Source: Thalassotalea sp. G2M2-11 (GTDB taxonomy: Bacteria > Pseudomonadota > Gammaproteobacteria > Enterobacterales > Alteromonadaceae). Taken from it: a DNA stretch of 64,000 bases. Under the pieces are notes generated by a model. That model searched no databases, was not told where the DNA came from, and saw only the letters and a list, made by a program, of their open reading frames with translations. Location: assembly GCF_017168195.1 (NCBI RefSeq), contig NZ_JADNYL010000002.1:310001-374000 (forward strand), written 5' to 3'. This document shows, in pieces, positions 29,071-36,126 of this stretch (positions are counted from its first letter, which is position 1; each line of letters begins with the position of its first letter). The position numbers were made by a program, and so were the translations under genes.

Positions 29071-29757
29071 CTAATAGATGAATGAACCAATAGGATTGAG
29101 TAACCGATTGATCCCTTGAGTAAAGTGTAATGAATCATTAACAACGGTATAACAAAGACATCCTTGCGCTGATACTGGGTTATGGTGATGATTACCATCA
29201 AGCATAATAAAATCCCCAGGGTGATACTCACCTTGTTCATCTGAAAAACTACCGGCAAGTAGCACCGTTAATTCAAAGCCATTGTGTGTATGATGAGGCA
29301 CACCACCACCTGGCTCTATATGTAATAAACTGGTATGTATTTCACCTTCATCTAGTTGAACTCTCGCACGAGCGAGTTTACCTAAATTCATGGTGCTTGC
29401 CATGGGCATATTGGCTAACGCTCTTGGTAGCTGATAGTTATTACCTTTAAACGTAACCGAAACAACTTCAGGTGGTTTCGCAGGAACTGCAGGTTCCATT
29501 TCAGTAATACCGTCAATCATTTGCTCGATATCTAACGCTTGCAACGCGGCTATATCATCTTGATCATTAACCGAAAATTGATGCAGAAATGACGACTCAA
29601 AGCTTGTTTCTGCCACTTGCTCGGTCAATTGGGCAATTTTTTTCTGACAATGGCTGCACATGTCGGCATGTATAGCTACACCAGCAGCTAGTGATGCCGG
29701 CAATTCACCTTCGACAAAAGATTGTAATAACTCAAATTTAGGGTGATGTTTAATCAT
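29071..29757 (-). CDS. chrR: ChrR-family zinc anti-sigma factor with cupin domain
   Basis: A 228-residue anti-sigma factor. The N-terminal anti-sigma domain has H30-x3-C34-x2-C37 (HADMCSHC) and histidines at 4-5, close to the zinc ligands H6, H31, C35 and C38 known for Rhodobacter ChrR. The C-terminal cupin (about 120-220) has HHTHNGFELTVLLAGSF and a late HHHNP. In Rhodobacter, ChrR binds RpoE and releases it under singlet oxygen. The gene overlaps the end of the sigma gene by 8 bases, so the pair is co-translated. Confidence 0.92.
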   Translation of the reverse strand: MIKHHPKFELLQSFVEGELPASLAAGVAIHADMCSHCQKKIAQLTEQVAETSFESSFLHQFSVNDQDDIAALQALDIEQMIDGITEMEPAVPAKPPEVVSVTFKGNNYQLPRALANMPMASTMNLGKLARARVQLDEGEIHTSLLHIEPGGGVPHHTHNGFELTVLLAGSFSDEQGEYHPGDFIMLDGNHHHNPVSAQGCLCYTVVNDSLHFTQGINRLLNPIGSFIY

Positions 29758-30385
29758 TTTCGCCTCCTAACTGCAACTTGAGTTTGGCTAATGCCAATCG
29801 TAGACGAGATTTTATGGTACCTAGTGGTAAATTAAGATGCTGTGCTAATTGCTCTTGTGACATTTCTAAGAAATAAAACCCTTTAACCACCTGCTGCTGA
29901 TTGTCAGGTAAGCTGTCTATTTGTTCCAACAAATGATTACTTTGTAAATGATCATCAAACACTTCGTCATCGGTTGCTGCTTTTTCAGATAAAGGCCAAA
30001 TATCATCACTGAAATGATCCTCTTTATTTGACTTAATCTTTCTTAACATATCAAAGCTAACATTACGCATCACGGTGTATACCCATGTCGTCGCCGCACC
30101 TTTACTATCATCGAATAACGCAGCCTTGCGCCATACATTGGTCATCGTTTCCTGTACCACCTCAGCAGCTAATGTTTCGTTATTTAACTTGCTGGTGGCA
30201 ATACGTAAAATTTTAGGCGCAAAAAAACGAAACAACTTAGCAAATGCTAACTTGTCTTTTTGCTGAGCCACGGCATTGAGCCAATGACACAATTGTGCGT
30301 GATCAACATCAGTTAATTTTTCAGTCATACTACTAGATTTAACAGTAGTTGACGGTATTCGCAACTTACAATTGACTACTTGCAT
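29750..30385 (-). CDS. rpoE: ECF sigma factor, RpoE partner of ChrR (ECF11-like)
   Basis: An ECF sigma factor of about 211 residues. Region 2 includes FAKLFRFFAPKILRIA and VVQETMTNVWRKAALFD with WVYTVMRNVSFDMLRK. Region 4 is LPDNQQQVVKGFYFLEMS followed by LPLGTIKSRLRLALAKL. The start at 30385 leaves a leader of about 22 bases from the predicted promoter; an ATG at 30328 (MTEKL) is also possible, and neither has a clear ribosome site. It heads the run to cfa and carries its own TGATCT-N16-CGTATTG site, so it is likely autoregulated, held in check by ChrR and freed by singlet oxygen. Confidence 0.9.
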   Translation of the reverse strand: MQVVNCKLRIPSTTVKSSSMTEKLTDVDHAQLCHWLNAVAQQKDKLAFAKLFRFFAPKILRIATSKLNNETLAAEVVQETMTNVWRKAALFDDSKGAATTWVYTVMRNVSFDMLRKIKSNKEDHFSDDIWPLSEKAATDDEVFDDHLQSNHLLEQIDSLPDNQQQVVKGFYFLEMSQEQLAQHLNLPLGTIKSRLRLALAKLKLQLGGEND

Positions 30386-30414
30386 ATGAATTACCAATTA
30401 ATCATTCTAAGAAG

Positions 30415-30443
30415 CAATACGTATCTTTGGTAAAAAAAGATCA
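30415..30443 (-). promoter_or_regulatory. ECF (RpoE/ChrR-type) promoter of the rpoE-chrR operon
   Basis: TGATCT (30438-30443) and CGTATTG (30415-30421) are separated by exactly 16 bp and read toward the sigma gene. Four more sites of the same form and spacing lie in the next 5.7 kb. Confidence 0.8.
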
Positions 30444-30454
30444 CATCAAACGAA

Positions 30455-31018
30455 TTAATTTGCATTTAAAATTAACCGAGCAAGCAATTTTTTCGCTTCA
30501 ACATAACTATTTTTCTCAGCAAACAATTGTTTTACTTGATAATTTATCGGTAACAATTCAACCCAACGAGATACTACCCAACAGGGAGAATTGATAAATT
30601 TATTTTGATATAACCCAGATAACTCCTCCTGCTTCTCAAACATTTGCTGTAAAGATGTTGCTAATTGCCGGGTGACTTGATCATGCTTCATGCCAGACCA
30701 ATGACGAAAAGGTGTCGCATCAGCATAGCGTAACTGCTGTTCATCCGTTGAGATATTGGTCAAATGCACTAAGCTTTGACATTGGACATCAATCGTTAAC
30801 ACACCATCGTTATCTTGATTAAAGTCGATAATATCTACCCAGCTTGCCCATTGATAATCCTCATTATCCCCTTTGCTATTATCATAAACGATAGCAAAAC
30901 CCTGTTGTTTCATCGCCAAACTGACCATCTTTAGATATTTCGGCTCAAATATACGTAACCGCGTGATACCTTGCGGCAATAGAAAAACTGTTAACGGAAA
31001 AAGCGGAATATTCATCAT
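30455..31018 (-). CDS. LON substrate-binding domain protein (no protease domain)
   Basis: A protein of about 187 residues made only of the N-terminal LON domain: PLFPLTVFLLPQGITRLRIFEP and KYLKMVSLAM, then a mixed alpha/beta body. There is no AAA+ or Ser-Lys protease part. The start at 31018 or 31015 (MMNIPLFPL) is set by a predicted ECF promoter at 31045-31073; a longer frame to 31078 would begin upstream of that promoter. Stand-alone LON-domain proteins have no agreed function. Its promoter ties it to the singlet-oxygen regulon. Confidence 0.85.
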   Translation of the reverse strand: MMNIPLFPLTVFLLPQGITRLRIFEPKYLKMVSLAMKQQGFAIVYDNSKGDNEDYQWASWVDIIDFNQDNDGVLTIDVQCQSLVHLTNISTDEQQLRYADATPFRHWSGMKHDQVTRQLATSLQQMFEKQEELSGLYQNKFINSPCWVVSRWVELLPINYQVKQLFAEKNSYVEAKKLLARLILNAN

Positions 31019-31044
31019 AAAAACATTAAATACATCATGTAAGC

Positions 31045-31073
31045 TTATACGGGACGTAAGCGTAAACCGATCA
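31045..31073 (-). promoter_or_regulatory. ECF promoter of the LON-domain gene
   Basis: TGATCG (31068-31073), 16 bp, CGTATAA (31045-31051). The predicted transcript would start near 31038, about 20 bases before the start codon. Confidence 0.75.
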
Positions 31074-31082
31074 CCCATGCTT

Positions 31083-31112
31083 AAAAAAAAGCCTCTCTTT
31101 CACCAGAGAGGC
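31083..31112 (-). terminator. Rho-independent terminator of the FAS1 lipoprotein gene
   Basis: On the minus strand GCCTCTCT pairs with AGAGAGGC over a six-base loop and is followed by eight T. It lies about 60 bases after the FAS1 gene and just before the LON-gene promoter. Confidence 0.9.
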
Positions 31113-31173
31113 AATAAAGTGCGAGCATAGTTATTTTGCTCAACCCATGATGGGTTTATGACATAATTGAGTA

Positions 31174-33351
31174 TTAATGGGTGATCACAGTATCTATGAC
31201 ATGAATGACACCATTGGTTGTATAAATGTCGCTCACCACTACATTAGCACCTTGTACTTGTAACGATACTTGCTCTTGTTTAACTGTCCACCACAAGCCA
31301 TTGACACCTTGACCATTCATATCACCGACATCACTATCACCGGCGTAGAAATAAAGTGGACGACCTAAATAAGTAGCTTGCATAGTGCCATCATCACGCA
31401 TCGTCGTAGCCAAACCTGGAATATTATCAACTTCATCATCTGCTACTAACACTGGTGGCCAATTCGTTGCACAATCTGCGTTACAAGTACTTCCCGTTGT
31501 GCCTAAATCATTATCAAACACATACAGGGTCATGCCAGCATGGTTTGAATTCATACCACCAATTAACATTTGCATTGTTTTATCATAAGCCACCTCATCG
31601 CTGGCATCATTGGTCGTTTCAGTAAAGTTAACAATATTAATACTGACTTGTTCTGGACCTGCAGTATCAAGTATCGCTCCATTAGCAGCGTAAGCTGATA
31701 AACTATTGATTTCACTACCTGCGATCACGTGATTAAGTAATACATCGGTTAATGCCGACGTATCAGCAAGCAGTGCGTTTAAAGTATCATCATCAATTTT
31801 ATCAAACGCCGCATTGGTTGGTGCAAACACGGTAAAGGTTGCACTTTCGTCAGCTAATGTATCGACTAAATCAGCTGCAGTTAACGCAGTTACTAGTGTA
31901 GTAAATCTTTCATCCGCATCAGCAACCTCAGCAATAGTCATGGTAGGTTCACCTTTACTTGCAGCAGGCAAAATCACTTGGTCTACCACATGAATAATAC
32001 CATTATCAGCCATGACATCGGCTGCTGAAACTGCTGATTTATTCACATATAACGTTGAACCAGACAAAGATAAACTTGCCATTTGCTCATTGGTCATGGT
32101 CACCATTTTGTTATCAGATTGAGCAATCGTCACTGCAGAATCCTGCATTACTTTGGCATCACTGATGACATGGTAAAGTAAAATGTTGCTTAAGGTCTCA
32201 GGATCATCGAGTAACGCATTGATAGTATCATCTCCTAATAATGCAAATGCAGCATCAGTTGGTGCAAATACGGTAAAATCTTTGCTCAAATCGGCTAATA
32301 CGCTGTCTAAACCCGTTGCTTGTAGGGCAGCAACTAACGTAGTGAAATTACCATTATCAATCGCTACATCGACAATACTCATCGGTGGTGTCGGTACGTC
32401 TACGTCACCAACAACTACCATGTCAATCACATGGATCACACCATTGGTAGTATAAATATCTTTCGTGACGATATTAGCACCGCCAAAGGTTAATTTGTCT
32501 GTCATGCTATTGATGGCAATATCAATCATCGCACCTGATAACGTTGTTGCTTGTAGGCCATTTAAGGTATACGCAGTCACCGCTGGCACTTCGCCTTCAA
32601 CCACATGCTGCAACAAGATGTCGGTTAAAACATCAGGGTTTTCAAGCAGTAAGTTAAGGGTTTGCTCACCTATGATGTCAAATGCTGCATCTGTTGGCGC
32701 AAACACGGTAAAAGATTTAGACTCATCAGCTAACGCACTGTCTAAGCCAGTCGCTTGTAATGCAGCGACTAAAGTAGTGAAACTACCGGCTGATACTGCG
32801 GTATCGACGATATTCATCATCGGCTCGCCTTTCTCAGCTGGTGGTAAAAGCACTGCATCAATCACATGGATGATACCATTATCAGTTTCAATATCAGTCA
32901 TAGTGACAGTGGCGGTATTAACTAATAAATTATCACCATCTAACGATAAACCAATTGAATCACCATTGACCATTTCAACGGTTTGACCAGCACTGGCAAT
33001 GGCCGCTTCAGCATTCACTTCACCGCTAATAACATGATAAGTCAGTATATTTGATAAGGTATCGGTATCGGCGAGTAACGCATCAATGGTATCTTGTCCT
33101 AACAACGCAAAAGCATCATCGGTGGGCGCAAACACCGTAAACCTAGCATCGGTATCGGCTAAAGTACTATCAAGGCCAGTGGCTTCAAGCGCAGTCACTA
33201 AGGTAGTAAAGTTACCATCAGCTGCTGCGGCATCAACTATGGTTACTACAGGCTTTTCTGGAAATACGACATCAGTATCACTATCACTATTACAGGCTTG
33301 CAACATAAACAAGCTGGTAATGGTTATCATGGTAGATTTTAATATATTCAC
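31174..33351 (-). CDS. Lipoprotein with four FAS1 domains and a nested Lipoprotein_15 domain
   Basis: A 725-residue surface or periplasmic lipoprotein. The start is GTG at 33351, with AAGGACAG upstream and a lipobox-like LQAC putting the lipid on C20. Fasciclin domains span about 36-169, 178-312 and 323-461; a fourth begins at 470 and ends at 724 but is interrupted (about 574-696) by a module with GMTLYVFDNDLG, CNADCATNWPPV, YLGRPLYFYAGD and NGLWWTV, the pattern of the secreted-lipoprotein repeat PF03640. Each FAS1 has the FTVFAPTDxAF and NGIIHVID boxes. FAS1 proteins act in adhesion or matrix contact. An ECF promoter at 33384-33412 puts it in the sigma regulon. Confidence 0.88.
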   Translation of the reverse strand: MNILKSTMITITSLFMLQACNSDSDTDVVFPEKPVVTIVDAAAADGNFTTLVTALEATGLDSTLADTDARFTVFAPTDDAFALLGQDTIDALLADTDTLSNILTYHVISGEVNAEAAIASAGQTVEMVNGDSIGLSLDGDNLLVNTATVTMTDIETDNGIIHVIDAVLLPPAEKGEPMMNIVDTAVSAGSFTTLVAALQATGLDSALADESKSFTVFAPTDAAFDIIGEQTLNLLLENPDVLTDILLQHVVEGEVPAVTAYTLNGLQATTLSGAMIDIAINSMTDKLTFGGANIVTKDIYTTNGVIHVIDMVVVGDVDVPTPPMSIVDVAIDNGNFTTLVAALQATGLDSVLADLSKDFTVFAPTDAAFALLGDDTINALLDDPETLSNILLYHVISDAKVMQDSAVTIAQSDNKMVTMTNEQMASLSLSGSTLYVNKSAVSAADVMADNGIIHVVDQVILPAASKGEPTMTIAEVADADERFTTLVTALTAADLVDTLADESATFTVFAPTNAAFDKIDDDTLNALLADTSALTDVLLNHVIAGSEINSLSAYAANGAILDTAGPEQVSINIVNFTETTNDASDEVAYDKTMQMLIGGMNSNHAGMTLYVFDNDLGTTGSTCNADCATNWPPVLVADDEVDNIPGLATTMRDDGTMQATYLGRPLYFYAGDSDVGDMNGQGVNGLWWTVKQEQVSLQVQGANVVVSDIYTTNGVIHVIDTVITH

Positions 33352-33383
33352 TTGTCTGTCCTTTTTTAATAAGTTACAGACAA

Positions 33384-33412
33384 AGTTACGATTGGCTTTA
33401 GTAAAAAGATCA
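33384..33412 (-). promoter_or_regulatory. ECF promoter of the FAS1 lipoprotein gene
   Basis: TGATCT (33407-33412), 16 bp, CGTAACT (33384-33390). Transcription would start near 33377, giving a leader of about 26 bases before the GTG at 33351. This rules out the longer frame that begins at 33462. Confidence 0.75.
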
Positions 33413-33448
33413 TTAAAAAAAGCTAAAAAATTATCTTTTTTTTGCGTG

Positions 33449-33477
33449 TGATCTAAAGCCACACTAAGCTCGTATAT
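33449..33477 (+). promoter_or_regulatory. ECF promoter of the TIGR01777 epimerase gene
   Basis: TGATCT (33449-33454), 16 bp, CGTATAT (33471-33477), on the plus strand. It lies 31 bases before the ATG and is back-to-back with the FAS1 gene promoter. Confidence 0.8.
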
Positions 33478-33507
33478 ATCATGTTAACTCATTTGATTTG
33501 AGGCACT

Positions 33508-34422
33508 ATGAATATACTGATCACAGGTGGTACCGGCGCAATTGGTCGTGCATTAATTGCCACATTAACCCAAGAGTCTAACCAAAGTATTACCGTATTG
33601 ACTCGCAACATAGAAAATGCGAAAAAGCTGTTAGGTGAACAGCTAGATTACACCTCTACACTGACGCTTGATTTAATTGAACAGCAAGATGTCATCATCA
33701 ATTTAGCGGGGGAACCGATAGCAGATAGACGCTGGAGCAATTATCAAAAAGAAAAAATTTGTCAAAGCCGTTGGCTACTAACCAAACAACTTTCTGCACT
33801 TATTCAGCAAGCGAAGAATCCACCCAATTGTTTTATCTCTGGCAGTGCGATTGGTATGTATGGCAGACAAAATCAGCAGATAATTACCGAATCTTTTACC
33901 GATTATCACCCTGAATTTTCTCATCAGCTATGTCAACAATGGGAACAATTAGCGCTATCAGCGAGCAATAACAATAACAATAACCAGCAGCATACTAGAG
34001 TATGTTTGCTGCGCACAGGTATCGTACTTAATAAGGGATTTGGCGCCTTAAAACAAATGCTGCCAGCCTTTAAACTTGGGCTGGGTGGCCCAATGGCAAA
34101 CGGTGAGCAAATCATGTCTTGGATCGATATTGAAGACATGGTTAACGCCATTATATTTATCATTGAACATCCGCAGCTTTATGGGGCGATCAATATGACC
34201 GCGCCAACACCAGTGAGTAACAAAGAATTCAGCCAAACGTTAGCGCAAACCCTTCACCGTCCATGCTTGGTCAAGCTGCCAAAATGGTTACTGCAATTAC
34301 TGTTTGGTGAAATGGCAGATCTACTGATTTATGGACAACATGTTGTCCCGCAAAAACTACTCGATGCCGGATTTACATTTAAGCATAATACTTTAGCTTC
34401 TTCATTAGCGGCGCAAACATAA
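33508..34422 (+). CDS. TIGR01777 family NAD-dependent epimerase (SDR39U1/YfcH-like)
   Basis: A 304-residue extended SDR protein. The Rossmann motif is ITGGTGAIGRAL, then VIINLAGEPIADRRWSNYQK and ISGSAIGMYG, with a C-terminal DUF1731-like end (PKWLLQLLFGEMADLLI and GQHVVPQKLLDAGF). These blocks define TIGR01777. The substrate is unknown. Family members recur beside photolyase and sigma-ChrR genes, and the predicted ECF promoter here agrees with that. The gene is convergent with the DUF3833 gene, with 5 bases between stops. Confidence 0.9.
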   Translation: MNILITGGTGAIGRALIATLTQESNQSITVLTRNIENAKKLLGEQLDYTSTLTLDLIEQQDVIINLAGEPIADRRWSNYQKEKICQSRWLLTKQLSALIQQAKNPPNCFISGSAIGMYGRQNQQIITESFTDYHPEFSHQLCQQWEQLALSASNNNNNNQQHTRVCLLRTGIVLNKGFGALKQMLPAFKLGLGGPMANGEQIMSWIDIEDMVNAIIFIIEHPQLYGAINMTAPTPVSNKEFSQTLAQTLHRPCLVKLPKWLLQLLFGEMADLLIYGQHVVPQKLLDAGFTFKHNTLASSLAAQT

Positions 34423-34427
34423 ACAGC

Positions 34428-34982
34428 TTACTCGTTATCTGCGCGCTCACAACGCTGTTGAGGATGTGATTTATCAAAAAACAGCGTGACTTCGGCTAAG
34501 GTGACACCAAACTTTTTCATTTTTGTTCGATTAAATACTCGCTGTTGATCTAGTGAGTACATCCAATCATCAAGAAAAAATTTGACTAATTGCCCATCAA
34601 TTGGCACTTGCAAATAATATTGCCAATGAAAAACGGCACCAAGTTCTTGCCCATAAGCGATGCCAACAACATCTTCAGCGCTCCCTTGATAACGACCATT
34701 GGCTTGTTTCACCAGTTGCCAGTTGCGATAACTCACTTCGCCATCATCAAAATAAAAAGTTTCGGCTAACTTACCAACATTATTTTGCCAAGTGCCTGTG
34801 ATCTCAACACAAAAGCGACGAGTTAATTGATTTTTATAATCTTGCACCATCCCCCAAGCAATTAGCTCACCTGAAAAGTACTCATCAATGTGAAGTTGCG
34901 GTGTACTTGCCTGATAATGTTCAATATCGGTACTACATGACATCATCAACCAACAACAACTAACAACAAATAACATCTTCAT
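34428..34982 (-). CDS. DUF3833 lipoprotein
   Basis: A 184-residue lipoprotein. The start at 34982 gives a lipoprotein signal (MKMLFVVSCCWLMMSCSTD) with GGAAATAGAG upstream; a longer frame would overlap the chalcone isomerase-like gene. DUF3833 features are FSGELIAWGMVQDYKNQLTR, ETFYFDDGEVSYRNW and FFLDDWMYSLDQQRVFNRT. The fold may be lipocalin-like, but the function is unknown. It is the last gene of a three-gene run, 5 bases after its neighbour. Confidence 0.86.
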   Translation of the reverse strand: MKMLFVVSCCWLMMSCSTDIEHYQASTPQLHIDEYFSGELIAWGMVQDYKNQLTRRFCVEITGTWQNNVGKLAETFYFDDGEVSYRNWQLVKQANGRYQGSAEDVVGIAYGQELGAVFHWQYYLQVPIDGQLVKFFLDDWMYSLDQQRVFNRTKMKKFGVTLAEVTLFFDKSHPQQRCERADNE

Positions 34983-34987
34983 GGTCT

Positions 34988-35524
34988 CTATTTCCCTAAT
35001 AATTGCTGTCTTAGCTCTGGTTGACTCGACTTTGGTGATAACCAAATCGCTAAAAATAATTGCCCAAAATCACGACCTTGAATATGGCCTAAGTAGTCAT
35101 TATTGAAATAAAACACACTGGCATTTTCACTCACTAACAACGCGAGTCGATCCCCTTGTTGTATATCAGGCCATAGCTTTGCAAGTTTTGGTAAATACGC
35201 TTGATAACGCGCCTGATTTATCGATAAGTGTTGCCATTGCTCAACCGTACGGGTTAACAGCTCTCCAGCTTTAATGTCTTTAAGGTATTGAATTTCAAAA
35301 ACTAAATCTTGATTTTCACAGGTATCATAATCACCGGTACTCGATAATAATCGGCTATCGTAAATGTCCCAAAATAATACAGAAAACCTTGCCTGACCGA
35401 TGACAGTATATTTTGCTATATCAAGTGTGCTTGGTGGCAATAGTTGCGGCTTTGCAACCGCTGAAAAAGAGCAGACAATAACAACGGCAACTAGCCCAAA
35501 TATTAACTTACTATTAAGTAACAT
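34988..35524 (-). CDS. Chalcone isomerase-like exported protein
   Basis: A 178-residue protein with a signal peptide (LIFGLVAVVIVCSFSAVA). The start at 35524 has AAAGGAGC just upstream and overlaps the DUF2878 gene by 11 bases. The body has IGQARFSVLFWDIYDSRL, FEIQYLKDIKAGELL, and NDYLGHIQGRDFGQLFLAIWL, the layout of the bacterial chalcone isomerase-like family. Plants use the fold for flavonoid closure or fatty-acid binding. Bacteria lack flavonoid synthesis, so fatty-acid binding is the more likely role (inference). Confidence 0.86.
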   Translation of the reverse strand: MLLNSKLIFGLVAVVIVCSFSAVAKPQLLPPSTLDIAKYTVIGQARFSVLFWDIYDSRLLSSTGDYDTCENQDLVFEIQYLKDIKAGELLTRTVEQWQHLSINQARYQAYLPKLAKLWPDIQQGDRLALLVSENASVFYFNNDYLGHIQGRDFGQLFLAIWLSPKSSQPELRQQLLGK

Positions 35525-36029
35525 TAGTTTGCTCCTTTGTGAGAATAAAGAGCACAATTTGGAAAAAAATGAGCATCAACACTGACCAATAGATCGCTAA
35601 AATACCTAAGGTAAAACTGATTGAATAACCAAAATTCACGGCGGACAATTGATATCCTGCGTAATAGCTCAGTGGTGCAACGATCGCACCACAAGCAATT
35701 TGCAAAAATGGTAAGTTCGCTAAAAAGCTCAGGCTGTGAGTTAAGGTAGCAGCAAAGCAACACCATAAAACCATTAGCCACATCGGGATGAATACAGAAT
35801 TGAAAATATTGTCGTTAAATTCAAACACACCTATCCAGATCAATGCGCTATCAAAACAGATGCCTAATAGCGCAACTAAGAAGATGACCTGAGCGTCTTG
35901 TCGACGCTGAACAACAGATAAACGAATGAAGTGAATCGTTAGCCACAACAGTGCGATAGGAATAAACAAATTCCCCCACAGCACCAAGCCTAACCAAGAT
36001 ATTTGAAAGCCAATAAAATTAAACCACAT
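35514..36029 (-). CDS. DUF2878 membrane protein
   Basis: A 171-residue protein with about five membrane helices (starting FNFIGFQISWLGLVLWGN) and the polar block ICFDSALIWIGVFEFND that marks DUF2878. The function is unknown. It is first in the run DUF2878-chalcone isomerase-like-DUF3833 and lies 28 bases after an ECF promoter. This trio often accompanies the CFA/FAD/SDR genes, and here they share a sigma site. Confidence 0.88.
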   Translation of the reverse strand: MWFNFIGFQISWLGLVLWGNLFIPIALLWLTIHFIRLSVVQRRQDAQVIFLVALLGICFDSALIWIGVFEFNDNIFNSVFIPMWLMVLWCCFAATLTHSLSFLANLPFLQIACGAIVAPLSYYAGYQLSAVNFGYSISFTLGILAIYWSVLMLIFFQIVLFILTKEQTNVT

Positions 36030-36057
36030 TGTCTTAATAAATAATGAAATTTATTAA

Positions 36058-36086
36058 CAATACGGCTTATTCAGCCATTTGGATCA
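36058..36086 (-). promoter_or_regulatory. ECF promoter of the DUF2878 operon
   Basis: TGATCC (36081-36086), 16 bp, CGTATTG (36058-36064). The -10 box and the base pattern match the rpoE promoter. The predicted leader is about 22 bases. Confidence 0.8.
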
Positions 36087-36126
36087 GTGGCAAATCGAAA
36101 GTAATCGCTTAAGTAACTATTGACGT

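Noticed and set aside
31174-33351. Internal repeats as a CRISPR or tandem DNA array
   Set aside because: The repeats are coding FAS1 domains of about 140 codons that diverge in sequence. There are no short direct repeats with unique spacers.
32465-33451. Long open frames on the plus strand opposite the FAS1 gene (32465-32986 and 33086-33451)
   Set aside because: They are antisense to the repeated FAS1 domains and echo the repeats in the other frame. They have no ribosome sites or recognisable domains.
33352-33462. Upstream extension of the FAS1 lipoprotein frame to 33462
   Set aside because: It would cover the gene's own promoter-like element and lose the lipoprotein signal. The GTG at 33351 has a good ribosome site and gives a lipobox.
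36061-36126. Promoter at 36058-36086 serving lolE
   Set aside because: It points away from lolCDE, toward the DUF2878 gene. lolE is the last gene of its own run.
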